Position numbers and translations under genes: made by a program. Below the pieces are notes generated by a model. That model worked only from the letters and a program-made list of their open reading frames with translations, was not told the DNA's origin and ran no database searches. A stretch of 64,000 bases of DNA from Microglena sp. YARC (taxonomy: Eukaryota > Chlorophyta > Chlorophyceae > Chlamydomonadales > Chlamydomonadaceae), in contig CM039462.1 in the NCBI GenBank assembly GCA_022414725.1, positions 72,066,493 through 72,130,492 of the forward strand, in the 5' to 3' direction. The first letter of the stretch is position 1. The number at the start of each line of letters is the position of its first letter. Of the stretch, positions 1 to 10,301 are shown piece after piece.

Positions 1-245
1 ATGGTGTGCTTGTTGGTTTGCCATTGTTACATGTTTTTTCAGCCAACTCAGGGCTGCTCATCGTCTTCTAATTTGCCCCCCCCCCCGTGTGATACCCACA
101 GAAACCAGGGAGCATACTTAGCAGAATGGACAGCTTAGAGACTTGTCCAGGTATAGGCGCAGGATATAAAAACAGTTTGTTTGGGGGTAGGGATAGCATA
201 TACAGGGTGAATTAAATCACTTCTCAGCTCACTGAATCTCTTCTG
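1..245. other. Left flank, no gene seen
   Basis: I see no coding region here. A short C run lies near 77-85. The motif CTCACTGAATCTCTTCTGT near 227-245 recurs near 3,697, and shorter forms occur near 3,840 and 4,075, so the same flank borders both of the following repeat arrays. Confidence 0.5.
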
Positions 246-2702
246 TCATACCCCCCCCCCCCCTCCTTCTCCTCCCAGACTTGCCAGACCCCCCCCCCCC
301 CCCCCCCCTCCTTCTCCTCCCAGACTTGCCAGACCCCTCACACACACCCCCACCCTCTCCTCCCAGACTTGCCAGACGCCCCCCCCCACACACACACACC
401 CTCTCCTCCCAGACTTGCCAGACCCCCCCCCCCCCCCCCCCCTCCTTCTCCTCCCAGACTTGCCAGACCCCCCCCACACACACACCCCCCCCTCCTTCTC
501 CTCCCAGACTTGCCAGACCCCCCCCACACCCCCCCCCCCCCCTCCTTCTCCTCCCAGACTTGCCAGACCCCCCCCACACACCCCCACCCTCTCCTCCCAG
601 ACTTGCCAGACCCCCCCCCCCCCCCACAACCCACCCTCTCCTCCCAGACTTGCCAGACCCCACACACCCCCACCCCCTTCTCCTCCCAGACTTGCCAGAC
701 CCCCACACACCCTCCTTCTCCTCCCAGACTTGCCAGACCCCCCCCACCCCCCCCCCCCCCCTCTCCTCCCAGACTTGCCAGACCCCCCCCTTCTCCTCCC
801 AGACTTGCCAGACCCCCCCCCCCCCCCCCCCCCTCTCCCTCCAGACCCCCCCCCCCACACACACCACCCTCTCCTCCCAGACTTGCCAGACCCCCCCCCC
901 CCCCCCCCCCTCCTTCTCCTCCCAGACTTGCCAGACCCCCCCCCCCCCCCCCCCCCTCCTTCTCCTCCCAGACTTGCCAGACCCCCACACACACCCCCAC
1001 CCTCTCCTCCCAGACTTGCCAGACCCCCCCCCCCCACCCCCCCCCCTTCTCCTCCCAGACTTGCCAGACCCCCCCACCCCCCCCTCCTTCTCCTCCCAGA
1101 CTTGCCAGACCCCCCCCCCTCTCCTCCCAGACTTGCCAGACCCCCCCCCCCCCCCCCCCCTCTCCTCCCAGACTTGCCACCACCCCCCCCTTCTCCTCCC
1201 AGACTTGCCAGACCCCCCCCCCCCCCCCCCCCCCTCCTTCTCCTCCCAGACTTGCCAGACCCCCCCACACACACCCCCTCTCCTCTCAGACTTGCCAGAC
1301 CCCCCCCCACACACACACCCCTCTCCTCCCAGACTTGCAACTCCCCCCCCCCCCCCCCCCCCCTTCTCCTCCCAGACTTGCCAGACCCCCCCCCCCCCCT
1401 CCTTCTCCTCCCAGACTTGCCAGACCCCCCCCCCCCCCCCTCCTTCTCCTCCCAGACTTGCCAGACCCCCCCCACCCCCCCCCTCCTTCTCCTCCCAGAC
1501 TTGCCAGACCCCCCCCCCCCCCCCCTCCTCCTTCTCCTCCCAGACTTGCCAGACCCCCCCCACACACCCCACCCTCCTTCTCCTCCCAGACTTGCCAGAC
1601 CCCCCACACACACCCCCACCCTGCTCCTCCCAGACTTGCCATACCCCCCCCCCCCCCCTCCTTCTCCTCCCAGACTTGCCAGACCCCCCACCCCACCCCC
1701 ACCCTCTCCTCCAGACTTGCCAGACCCCCCCCCCCCCCCTTTCCTTCTCCCAGACTTTGCCAGACCCCCCCCCCCCCCCCCCCCCCCCCTCCTTCTCCTC
1801 CCAGACTTGGCCAGACCCCCCCCATACACCCCCCACCCTCTCCTCCCAGACTTGCCAGACCCCCCCCCCCCCTTCCCCGTCCTTCTCCTCCCAGACTTGC
1901 CAGACCCCCCCCACACCCCCACCCTCTCCTCCCAGACTTGCAGACCCCCCCCCCCCTCCTTCTCCTCCCAGACTTGCCAGACCCCCCCCACACACCCCCA
2001 CCCCCCCCCCCCCCTCTTCTCCTCCCAGACTTGCCAGACCCCCCCTTTCCAGACCCCCCCCACACACCCCCCACCCTCTCCTCCCAGACTGCCAGAACAC
2101 TCCTTCTCCTCCCAGACTTGCAGACCCCCCCACACACCCCACCCTCTCCTCCCAGACTTGCCAGACCCCCCCCACACACCCCCCCCTCTCCTCCCAGACT
2201 TGCCAGACCCCCCCCCCACCCCCCCCCCCTTTCTCTCCCAGACTTGCCAGACCCCCCCCCCCACCCCCCCTCCTTCTCCCCCAGACTTGCCATACCCCCC
2301 CATACACCCCCACCCTCTCCTCCCAGACTTGCCAGACCCCCTCCCCGCCCCCCCCCCCACCCTCTCCTCCCAGACTTTGCCAGCCCCCCCCCCCACACAC
2401 ACACCCTTCTCCTCCCAGACTTGCCAGACCCCCCCCCCCCCCCCCCTCCTTCTCCTCCCAGACTTGACAGACCCCCCCCACACACACACCCCCTCTCCTC
2501 CCAGACTTGCCAGACCCCCCCCCCCCCCCCCCCCCCCCCTTCTCCTCCCAGACTTGCCAGACCCCCCCCAGACCCCCCCCCCCCCCCCCCTTCTCCTCCC
2601 AGACTTGCCAGACCCCCCCCACACACGCCCACCCTCTCCTCCCAGACTTGCCAGACCCCCCCCCCCCCCCCCCCCCCCTCCTTCTCCTCCCAGACTTGCC
2701 AG

Positions 2703-2734
<32 letters not shown>

Positions 2735-3627
2735 TTCTCCTCCCAGACTTGCCAGACCCCCAACACACCCCCACCCTCTCCTCCCAGACTTGCCAGAACC
2801 CACCCCCCCCACCCACCCCCACCCCCTTCTCCTCCAGACTTGCCAGACCCCCCCTACACACCCCCACCCTCTCCTCCCAGACTTGCCAGACCCCCCCCCC
2901 CACACACCCCCACCCTCTCCTCCCAGACTTTGCCAGACCCCCCCCCCCCCCCCCCCCCCTTCTCCTCCCAGACTTGCCAGACCCCCCCCCCCCCCCCCCC
3001 CCCCCTCCTTCTCCTCCCAGACTTGCCAGACCCCCCCATACACCCCACCTCTCCTCCCAGACTTGCCAGAACCCCCCCCCCACACACCCCCACCCTCTCC
3101 TCCCAGACTTGCCAGACCCCCCCCCACACACACACCCTTCTCCTCCCAGACTTGCCAGACCCCCCCCCCCCCCCCCCCCTCCTTCTCCTCCCAGACTTGA
3201 CAGACCCCCCACACACACCCCACCCTCTCCTCCCAGACTTGCCAGACCCCCCCACACACACACACACCCTTCTCCTCCCAGACTTGCCAGACCCCCCCCC
3301 CCCCCCCCCTCCTTCTCCTCCCAGACTTGACAGACCCCCCCACACACACCCACCCTCTCCTCCCAGACTTGCCAGACCCCCCCCCCCCCCCCCCCTTCTC
3401 CTCCCAGACTTGCCAGACCCCCCCCCCCCCCCCTCCCCTCCCTTCTCCTCCCAGACTTGCCAGACCCCCCACACACACACCCACCCTCTCCCTCCCCAGA
3501 CTTGCCAGACCCCCCCCCCACACACCCCCACCCTCTCCTCCCAGACTTGCCAGACCCCCCACACCACCACCACCCCCACACACACCCCCTTCTCCTCCCA
3601 GACTTGCCAGACCCCACCCCACCCCCC
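246..3627. repeat. C-rich minisatellite, very roughly 80-90 units
   Basis: The unit core is CTCCTCCCAGACTTGCCAGA followed by a run of about 6-20 C, sometimes broken by CACACA; unit length varies from about 30 to 50 bp. The unit count is estimated from array length, not counted. Read on the plus strand, every unit looks like a 3' splice site: a long pyrimidine tract ending in CCCAG. Long open frames cross the array in several frames on both strands, but they follow from the composition (Pro/Leu/Ser on plus, Gly/Trp/Arg on minus) and are not genes. I infer that it is an expanded intron or intergenic satellite. C-run lengths may contain assembly errors. Confidence 0.93.
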
Positions 3628-3696
3628 CCCACACAACCACTCTGCACGTAATGGTAATATTGCCAGACCCCTCCAGACACACACTATGGTATGCGC

Positions 3697-4090
3697 ACTC
3701 ACTGAATCTCTTCTGTTAAACAAAATGGCAAATAAACGGTGGTGGCTTGGCTTGGCGGGCAAATGGTAAAATAAACGGTGGTGGCTTGGCTTGGCGGGCA
3801 AATGGTAAAATAACGGTGGTGGCTTGGCTTGGCGTGCCACTGACTCTCTTCTGTTAAACAAAATGGCAAATAAACGGTGGTGGCTTGGCTTGGCGGGCAA
3901 ATGGTAAAATAAACGGTGGTGGCTTGGCTTGGCGGGCAAATGGTAAAATAAACGGTGGTGGCTTGGCTTGGCGGGCAAATGGTAAAATAAACGGTGGTGG
4001 CTTGGCTTGGCGGGCAAATGGTAAAATAAATGGTGGTGGCTTGGTTAAAAAAATCCAGTCATACAGAAAAGTTTTCACTCTCTTCTGTGA
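3697..4090. repeat. 39-bp tandem repeat (GGTGGTGGCTTGGCTTGGCG)
   Basis: About seven units with a 39-bp period, for example ATAAACGGT at 3,732 and 3,771. Because 39 is a multiple of three, both strands stay open through the array. The array is interrupted near 3,835-3,865 by a second copy of the flank motif CTCTTCTGTTAAACAAAATGG (shown here as two overlapping pieces: CTCTTCTGTTAAAC and AAACAAAATGG). The shared flanks link it to the preceding C-rich array. Confidence 0.85.
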
Positions 4091-4139
4091 TACAAAAATT
4101 GGTAAAATCAGTTCAAGCTCAAGAATCTCACTGAGTCCA

Positions 4140-4435
4140 AGTCCAATAACCTCACCTGACACATGTTTAGTGTGGCCTGCCCCCCCAGCCAATCCTGGGG
4201 CAGGCGGAGCAACCATGTCCCCCCCCCCCTCTGCAACACCCAAGGTCCCCAACAAGAACCTCACCTAACACATGCTTGGTGCAGCCTACACAGTCCAGGT
4301 TCAAGAACCTCACCTCAACAAGTCCAAGTTCAAATTCAAGAACCTCACCTAACCAAGTCCAAGTTCAAGAACTTCACCTCAACAAGTCCAAATTCAAAAA
4401 TCTCACCTAACCAAGTCCAAATCCAAGAACCTCAC
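4140..4435 (-). repeat. Intron minisatellite made of donor-site copies
   Basis: On the minus strand this is the start of the intron that follows the exon at 4,436-4,868. GGTGAGGTTCTTG recurs every 28-45 bp, and each repeat carries a donor-like GTGAGG or GTGAGA. A longer copy at about 4,146-4,230 also repeats about 60 bp of the exon 3' end (the part encoding SMCQ and upstream) together with the donor. The repeat therefore appears to have grown from the exon-intron boundary itself. Confidence 0.65.
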
Positions 4436-4868
4436 CTGACACATGCTTGGTGCGGCCTGCCCCCCCAGCCAATCCTGGGGCAGGCGGGGCAATCTTGTCC
4501 CCCCCTCAGCAACCACCCAAAGTCCCACCCACCCTGGCCGGTGGCCTTCCTGGGAAGGGTGCTGGGAGGGATGTTGGACGGTAGGGGATTCTAGCACCTC
4601 TTTCTGCTGAACGTTCTGGTAGTCCTGGGGGCTTAGGAACTGATCCCAGGCAAGATGGACTTCGGATTGCCTGGACGCATTGTTGTGGACAGCGCCCTTA
4701 TGGCGCTGCCCTGTGTTTCGATCAAACACCTTCTTCTGGGCCGCCCCATAGCTAGGGTCTACAGGCTCTATGTACTCGTTGGTGACTGGGTTGTAGCGTC
4801 CTCGCTGCTGCTGCAGCTTCTTGTCACCCCTGAGCTGCATGGGGTCCCTGGGCTCACCCATAGGTGCA
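4436..4868 (-). CDS. Exon of an unrecognised protein (YNPVTNEY motif)
   Basis: This is an open exon of 433 bases on the minus strand. It has a pyrimidine-rich acceptor ending TTCAG at its upper edge and a strong donor CAG|GTGAGG at its lower edge. The reading frame gives APMGEPRDPM, then RGDKKLQQQRGRYNPVTNEY, IEPVDPSYGAAQKKVFDRN, and a Pro/Gly-rich end finishing SMCQ. I do not recognise the family. The short YNPVTNEY and KKVFDRNTG elements resemble loop motifs of small ciliary structural proteins, which is only an impression. Other exons of this gene were not found. Four further copies of its first 65-70 bases lie upstream in the intron at 5,188-5,263, 5,295-5,366, 5,549-5,624 and 5,722-5,808. 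The opposite strand gives no comparable frame with splice sites. Confidence 0.55.
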
Positions 4869-6075
4869 CTGAAGGGGTGTGGATGAGTGGGGTGGGGTGT
4901 GTATGGGGTGGGGTGTGTATGGGGTGTGGATGGGGTGGGGTGTGGATGGGGTGTGGATGGGGTGGGTGTGGATGGGGTGTGGATGGGGTGGGGTGTGGAT
5001 GGGGTGTGGATGGGTGGGGTGTGATGGGTGGGGTGGGGTGTGGATGGGTGGGGTGTGGATGGGTGGGGTGGGGTGTGGATGGGTGGGGTGGGGTGTGGAT
5101 GGGTGGGGTGGGGTGTGGATGGATGGGGTGTGGATGGGTGGGGTGGGGTGTGGATGGGTGGGGTGGGGTGTGGATGGATGGGGTGTGCATGCTGCTCTGC
5201 AGCTTCTTGTCACCCCTAATCAGCATGAGGTCCCTGGGCTCACCCATGGGAGCACTGAAGGGGTGTGGATGTGGATGAGTGGGGTGGAGTGTGTATGCTG
5301 CTGCAGCGTCTTGTCGCCCCTAAGCAGCATGAGGTCCCTGGGCTCACCCATGGGTGCACTGACGGGGTGTGTATGGGTGGGGTGGGGTGTGTATGGGGTG
5401 GGGTGTGGATGAGTGGTGTTTGGGTGTGGATGTGGATGAGTGGTGTGGGGTGTGGATGAGTGGGGTGTGGTGTGGATGTGGATGAGTGGAGTGGGTGTGG
5501 ATGTGGATGAGTGGAGTGTGGATGTGGATGAGAGGGGTGGGGTGTGGATGCTGCTGCAGCATCTTGTCACCCCTAAGCAGCATGGGGTCCCTGGGCTCAC
5601 CCATGGGTGCACTGAAGGGGTGTGGATGAGTGGGGATGGGTGTGGATGGGTGGGGTGGGGTGTGGGTGGGTGGGGTGGGGATGTATATGGGGTGGGGTGT
5701 GGATGAGTGGGGTGAAGTTTGTATGCTGCTGCAGCATCTTGTCGCCCCTAAGCAGCATGAGGTCCCTCAGGGCCTGGGCTCACCCATGGGTGGACTGACG
5801 GGGTGTGGATGGGTGGGGTGGGGTGTGGATGTGTATGTGGTGGGGTGTGGATGAGTGGTGTGTGGGTGGGATGTGGATGAGTGGGGTGGGGTGTGGATGT
5901 GTCTGGGGTGTGGATGAGTAGGGTGTGGGTGGGGTGTTGATAAGTGGGATAGAGTGTGGATGGGTGGGTGGGGTGGGGTGGGTGTGGATGAGGTGGGGCA
6001 TGGATGAGTGGGGTGGGGTGGGTGTGGATGGGTGTGGATAGGTTTGGATGGATGGGGTGGGTGTGGATGGGTGGG
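4869..6075 (-). repeat. GT-rich intron minisatellite with four exon-start copies
   Basis: Short units such as GGGTGTGGATGAGTGGGGTG run through the segment. On the coding (minus) strand they form a C/A-rich tract upstream of the acceptor of the preceding exon. Four partial exon copies, listed in that entry, each keep the CAG acceptor and the APMGEPRD(P/L)M frame, then run into satellite without a donor. Inside every copy the sequence ATGGGTGAGCCC contains a donor-like GTGAGC, so a tiny 11-base exon is conceivable but unproven. Confidence 0.7.
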
Positions 6076-6430
6076 GGGGGTGACCAACGGCCACATGGGC
6101 ACCGTACCAGTCATGCATTTATGCATGTTTCCAAACAAGCACCACTCCCACCACCATGGGGCAAGGGAATGTGGTGAAACTGTCCGAGTTCAATGACCAG
6201 TAGGTAGTCTCACTGACTGTGGCGTGTCCACGCGTATGAACACGTGGATACAGCCGCAGGTCTAAGCCGTAACCTCATCTGAGAGAACCTTCGGGGAGCG
6301 CCTTAGCGGCTCCCCTTCCTTTAATCATTGCCTGAGTCAATATCTCTGCCCCAATCTCTCCACCCAACGGTGTCATTCTCTCAGAAACATGAAACCAGGG
6401 GCAAGGGAACAACATTAAAGCTTGGAATAA
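6076..6430. other. Unique segment, possible first exon on plus strand
   Basis: An ATG in a strong Kozak-like context (CCACCATGG) at 6,156 opens MGQGNVVKLSEFND and meets a donor-like GTAGGT at 6,200. The next exon could not be connected in phase, so this is tentative. I see nothing recognisable in the remainder to 6,430. Confidence 0.25.
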
Positions 6431-6432
6431 GT

Positions 6433-6720
6433 TACACGGGCCACCTGTGGCGGGTATAGTCGCTCACCCAACCAATGACATTCATGTGTTGGCTAGATAT
6501 CACAGTGGTTGGTGTGATGGGCCCATAACCTATGACAGCTTGTAATGAGTAACACGGGCCACCTGTGGCGGGTATAGTAGCTCATCCAACCAATGACATT
6601 CATGTGTTGGCTAGATATCACAGTGGTTGGTGTGATGGGCCCATAACCTATGACAGCTTGTAATGAGTTACACGGGCCACCAGTGGTGGCTTCTAAGTTG
6701 CGGGTATAAGATCGTACCGG
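6433..6720. repeat. 118-bp tandem repeat with tRNA-Met-like core
   Basis: Two and a half copies with a 118-bp period; ACACGGGCCACC starts near 6,434, 6,552 and 6,670. Each full copy contains CAGTGGTTGGTGTGATGGGC followed by CCATAACCTATGA. This resembles the D-arm and CAU anticodon arm of an elongator tRNA-Met. The same core recurs at 31,697 and 33,092, so it is probably a SINE head caught in a local duplication. Confidence 0.6.
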
Positions 6721-6744
6721 AGGGCTCCTAGCCATAGGAACCCT

Positions 6745-7045
6745 TCCAGGCAGTACATGACACCAAAATGTAACACCTACGTTTGTGCCAGGCAGTACAT
6801 GATACTAATACACAACACCTACTAAACACCAACGTTTGTGCCAGGCAGTACATGACACCAATACATAACACCTACTTAACACCGACGTTTGTGCCAGGCA
6901 GTACATGACACCAATACATAACACCTACTTAACACCGACGTTTGTGCCAGGCAGTACATGACACCAATACATAACACCTACTTAACACCGACGTTTGTGC
7001 CAGGCAGTACATGACACCAATATGTAACACCAACATAACACCTAC
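6745..7045. repeat. About 60-bp tandem repeat (CCAGGCAGTACATGACACCA)
   Basis: Five units of about 59-60 bp containing GTTTGTGCCAGGCAGTACAT and ACACCAATACATAACACCTA. The last unit runs directly into the coding-like segment at about 7,045, where TACGTTTGTG is shared. This again fits growth from the edge of a unique sequence. Confidence 0.8.
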
Positions 7046-7083
7046 GTTTGTGGCCTCTTCATGGTCTCCTCGGTATGGTGCAG

Positions 7084-7160
7084 AATGTCATGCTGGTCAC
7101 GGTGACCATCACAGCGGCGGCGGCCTTTGTCAACTATGTGGCCACGCTCCCACAGAGTCG
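7084..7160 (+). CDS. Possible exon with a membrane helix
   Basis: After the acceptor-like GGTGCAG at 7,077-7,083 the plus strand reads NVMLVTVTITAAAAFVNY then VATLPQSR, a hydrophobic helix, up to a donor-like GTGACT. The minus-strand frames are less protein-like. The donor-side sequence (T)CGGGTGACTNCC is repeated about nine times between 7,140 and 9,410, near 7,310, 7,412, 7,497, 7,567, 7,709, 9,031, 9,127, 9,270 and 9,397. Family unknown. It may belong with the segments at 8,711 and 10,249, but I could not build a phase-consistent gene. Confidence 0.35.
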
Positions 7161-7189
7161 GGTGACTTCCTTGAGGCTGGAGAAACAGG

Positions 7190-8700
7190 GATTTGGGAGT
7201 TTTTTTAATACGTAAATCTGTGTGCGTGTGAGCATGTGTGTGTGTATGAGTGAGAGTGTTTTTGTGGCCATGCAAATATATATGAGCGTGAGTGTGCACG
7301 TCTGTATCGGGCGACTTCCTTGAGGCTGGAGAAATAGGGATTTTTTTTTTTTAATACGTAAATCTGTGCGTGTGTGAGCATGTATGTGTGTGTGTCTGTC
7401 TGTGTCTGTATCGGGCGACTTCCTTGAGGCTGGAGAAACTCGGTTTGGGGAGTTTTTTTACCATGTAAATCTGTGTGAGTGTGTGTGTGTCACATCAGGT
7501 GACTACCTTAACGCTGAAGAAACAGGTATTTGAAGATGTGTGTGTATGTGTGTGTGTGTCTGTTTTGGGTGACTACCTTGACGATGAAGAAACAGGTATT
7601 TGTATATGTGTGTGTATGTGTGTGTATGTGTATATGTGTGTGTATGTGTGTATGTGTGTATGTATGTATGTGTGTATGTATGTATGTATGTATGTGTGTG
7701 TGTCTGTTTCGGGTGACTACCTTACCGGTGAAGAAACAGGGATTTGAAGATGTGTGCATATGAGTGAGAGTGTTTTTGTGGCCATGCAAATATGTATGAG
7801 CATGAGTGTGCATGTCTGGTCTGGTATGGTACACTGTCGTGTTGAGTTGTGGTATGGTATGGTCTGGTATGTTTTGTCATCGCATCGTATGGTATGTTGT
7901 CAGTGAGGAGGTTGCTTGTTGGTAGCGTGGGGCGTACAGTACCTTGTTGTGGTGTGGTATAGTACGGTATGTGGTGTCGTCGCATGGTATGGTATGGTAT
8001 GTTGTGGTATGGTATGTCATGGTATGCTGTTTTGTGTTAGTGTCATGGTATGTGGTATGGTATGGTATGTTGTGTTAGTGTCATGGTATGGCATGTCGTG
8101 TCAGTGAGGAGGTTGCGTATTGGTAGCGTGGGGCTTACAGTACCTTGTTGTGGTGCCTTGTTGTGGTGTGGTTTGGTACGGTACGGTATGTTGTATCGTT
8201 GCATGGCATGGTATGGTATGTTGTGGTATGTGGTATGTAGTCAGACAGGTGGTTGTTTGATGGTAGTGTGGGGCTTACAGTACCTTGTTGTGGTGATAGT
8301 GCTAATGTACAAGGCTCCTGTACACATTGGCAGTCCTCTTGAAGGCATGGTATGTTGTGTTGTGTTATAGTCATGGTATGTTGTGTTGGCGTCATGGTAT
8401 GGCATGGTATGTTGTGTTGGTGTCGTGGTTTGTGGTGTGGTATGTGGTGTTGTAGTAGTGCCATGGTATGGCATGTCGTGTCTGTGAGGTGGTTGCTTGT
8501 TGGTAGCGTGGGGCTTACAGTAACTTGTTGTGGTGTGGTATGGTACGGTATGTTGTGTATGGTGTGGTATGTTGTGTATGTGTGTTGTGGTATGGTACGG
8601 TATGTTGTGTATGTTGTGGTATGTTGTGTATGTGTGTTGTGGTATGGTACGGTATATTGTGTACGGTGTGGTATGTTGTGTATGTGTGTTGTGGTAGCGC
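7190..8700. repeat. TG/GT-rich minisatellites with exon-start copies
   Basis: TGTGTATG-type repeats (7,200-7,760) give way to TATGGTATGTTGTG-type repeats (7,800-8,700). Embedded in them is the recurring block CAG|TACCTTGTTGTGGTG near 7,938, 8,140, 8,279 and 8,518 (the last with TAACTT). It is the start of the coding-like segment at 8,711. The copy at 8,279 extends about 70 bp through CACAAGGCTCCTG-like sequence. All frames longer than 60 codons here are repeat artefacts. Confidence 0.75.
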
Positions 8701-8710
8701 GGGGCTGTCA

Positions 8711-8900
8711 GTACCTTGTTGTGGTGGTAGTGCTGATGCACAAGGCTCCTGTACACATTGGCAGTCCTCTCAAAGGCATGGGTGTCCCTTTCGTGTTGGG
8801 AGTCCCAGGTATCCTCCGTGATTTTGGAGGGGACAGTCCTTGGAGGGAGATGAAGGACACTGGGGGTCTTCTGGGGCTGCGGAAGCACACGGGTGTGTGT
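8711..8900 (+). CDS. Possible exon(s), hydrophobic start, HKAP motif
   Basis: Following TGTCAG the plus strand reads YLVVVVVLMHKAPVHIGSPL and continues GMGVPFVLGVPG, with a donor-like CAG|GTATCC near 8,813; then EMKDTGGLLGLRKH. The HKAP motif after a hydrophobic stretch recalls a helix of ZIP9-type (SLC39A9) transporters, but too little is present to assign it. The MKDAGSLLGLWKHHEW part is repeated with GATGAAGGATGCTGG at about 9,051, 9,148, 9,291 and 9,415. The gene assignment is uncertain. Confidence 0.33.
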
Positions 8901-9680
8901 TTTGTGTGTGTGTGTGGTGGGTGGTGGTGGTGGTGTGTGTGTGTGTGGTGGTGTGTGTGTGTGGGGGGGGGGGGGGGGGGGGGGAGTGTATGTTTGTGTG
9001 ATCATGTGTATCTGTGTGAGTGTGAGTGCATCGGGTGACTACCCGATGAGATGAAGGACACTGGCAGTCTTCTGGGGCTGCGGAAGCACCATGAATGGAG
9101 GGTTGTGTGTTGTGGTTGTGTATGTATCGGGTGGCTACCCAAGGAGATGAAGGATGCTGGTAGTCTTCTGGAGCTGTGGAAGCACCATGAATGGAAGGTT
9201 GCGGGTGTGGGTTGGGTGTGTATGTTGTGTGTGTGTTGTGTGTGTTCTGTGTTGTGGGTGTGTTTGTATTGGGTGGCTACCCAAGGAGATGAAGGATGCT
9301 GGTAGTCTTCTGGGGCTGTGGAAGCACCATGAATGGAGGGTTGTGGGGTGTGTGTTATTGTGTGTTGTGGGTGTGTGTTGTCGGAGTGTCTGTATTGGGT
9401 GACTCCCCAAGAAGATGAAGGATGCTGGTAGTCTTCTGGGGCTGTGGAAGCACCATGAATGGAGGGCTGTGGGTGTTGGTTGGGTGTGGTGTGGGTTGTG
9501 GGTTGGGTTTGAGAAATGGGTGTGGGCTATGGATGTGGGTTGTGGGTGTCAGCCAGCCAGCCAGTCAGTCAGTCAGTTGGCCAGTCTGTGGTGTGGGTAT
9601 GGGTTGGGTGTGGGTTGTGGGTGTCACCTTGAGACACAGGAAAGAGTGACTGCCGAGATCCTGAAATTTTACTTTTTTGT
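8901..9680. repeat. Degenerate tandem repeat, about 95-145 bp unit
   Basis: Four copies of a unit made of GGGTGACTACC, AAGGAGATGAAGGATGCTGG, TCTTCTGGGGCTGTGGAAGC and CACCATGAATGGAGGGTTG, separated by GTGTGT tracts of varying length. A G run lies at about 8,963-8,984. It appears to be local amplification of an exon 3' edge plus intron. Confidence 0.7.
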
Positions 9681-9880
9681 ATTATGAATGGTTGTGGGTT
9701 GTCATCTTGAGACACAGGAAAGAGTGACTGCCGAGATCCTGAAATTTTACTTTTTTGTATTATCGAATTGGTTGTGGGTTGTCATCTTGAGAACAGGAAA
9801 GAGTGACTGCCGAGATCCTGAAATTTTTACTTTTTTGTATTATGAATGGTTGTGGGTTGTCATCTTGAGACACCGGCAAA
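9600..9880. repeat. About 85-bp tandem repeat, four copies
   Basis: GTCATCTTGAGACACAGGAA followed by AGAGTGACTGCCGAGATCCT and a TTTTACTTTTTTGTATTAT tract, repeated about every 85 bp, with the last copy truncated near 9,880. Confidence 0.8.
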
Positions 9881-9939
9881 TTTGCATGCCAACATTGTTC
9901 TTGAGATATAGTATCAGATTAAGTTGGGCTAAGTGCGCT

Positions 9940-10057
9940 GTACAGACACAATCACACTCACGCTCACACAGATACACATGATCACATAAATACACACAAA
10001 CATTTACCCCACCCCACATACACACACAATCACACATTCTTTCACACACAGACATCC

Positions 10058-10111
<54 letters not shown>

Positions 10112-10245
10112 TACCCACCCACACAATCACACATTATTTTCACACACAGACATCCCCCCCCCCCCCCCCCCCCCCCCCCCCTACCCACACCACACAATCA
10201 CACATTTCTCTCACACACATTCACCCCACACACACATACACACTT
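9940..10245. repeat. CA-rich tract with two long C runs
   Basis: CACACA-type repeats surround a C run of about 53 bp (about 10,058-10,110) and a second of about 26 bp. The block ACACACAGACATCC precedes both C runs, so this is a tandem duplication of roughly 90-100 bp. Homopolymer lengths are probably unreliable. Confidence 0.8.
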
Positions 10246-10248
10246 CAG

Positions 10249-10301
10249 CCTGACAAGTACTACTTCATGTTGGTCTCTCAACAAAAAGAAGTACAGCCCA
10301 T
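10249..10301 (+). CDS. Possible short exon (DKYYFMLVSQQKEVQPM)
   Basis: A pyrimidine-rich tract ending ACTTCAG is followed by PDKYYFMLVSQQKEVQPM and a donor-like GTGTGT. This is unique sequence in a sea of repeats, and the plus frame looks protein-like. The minus frame (LYFFLLRDQHEVVLVRLK) is also plausible, so the strand is not certain. Family unknown. Confidence 0.35.

Noticed and set aside
229..3769. Very long open frames (up to 1,144 codons) on both strands
   Set aside because: They exist in all frames because the C-rich unit lacks stops. Composition is pure Pro/Leu/Ser or Gly/Trp/Arg repeat, with no start context or splice logic.
246..4440. CRISPR-like regular repeats
   Set aside because: Spacers are not unique sequences, unit lengths drift, and the context is eukaryotic. 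These are minisatellites.
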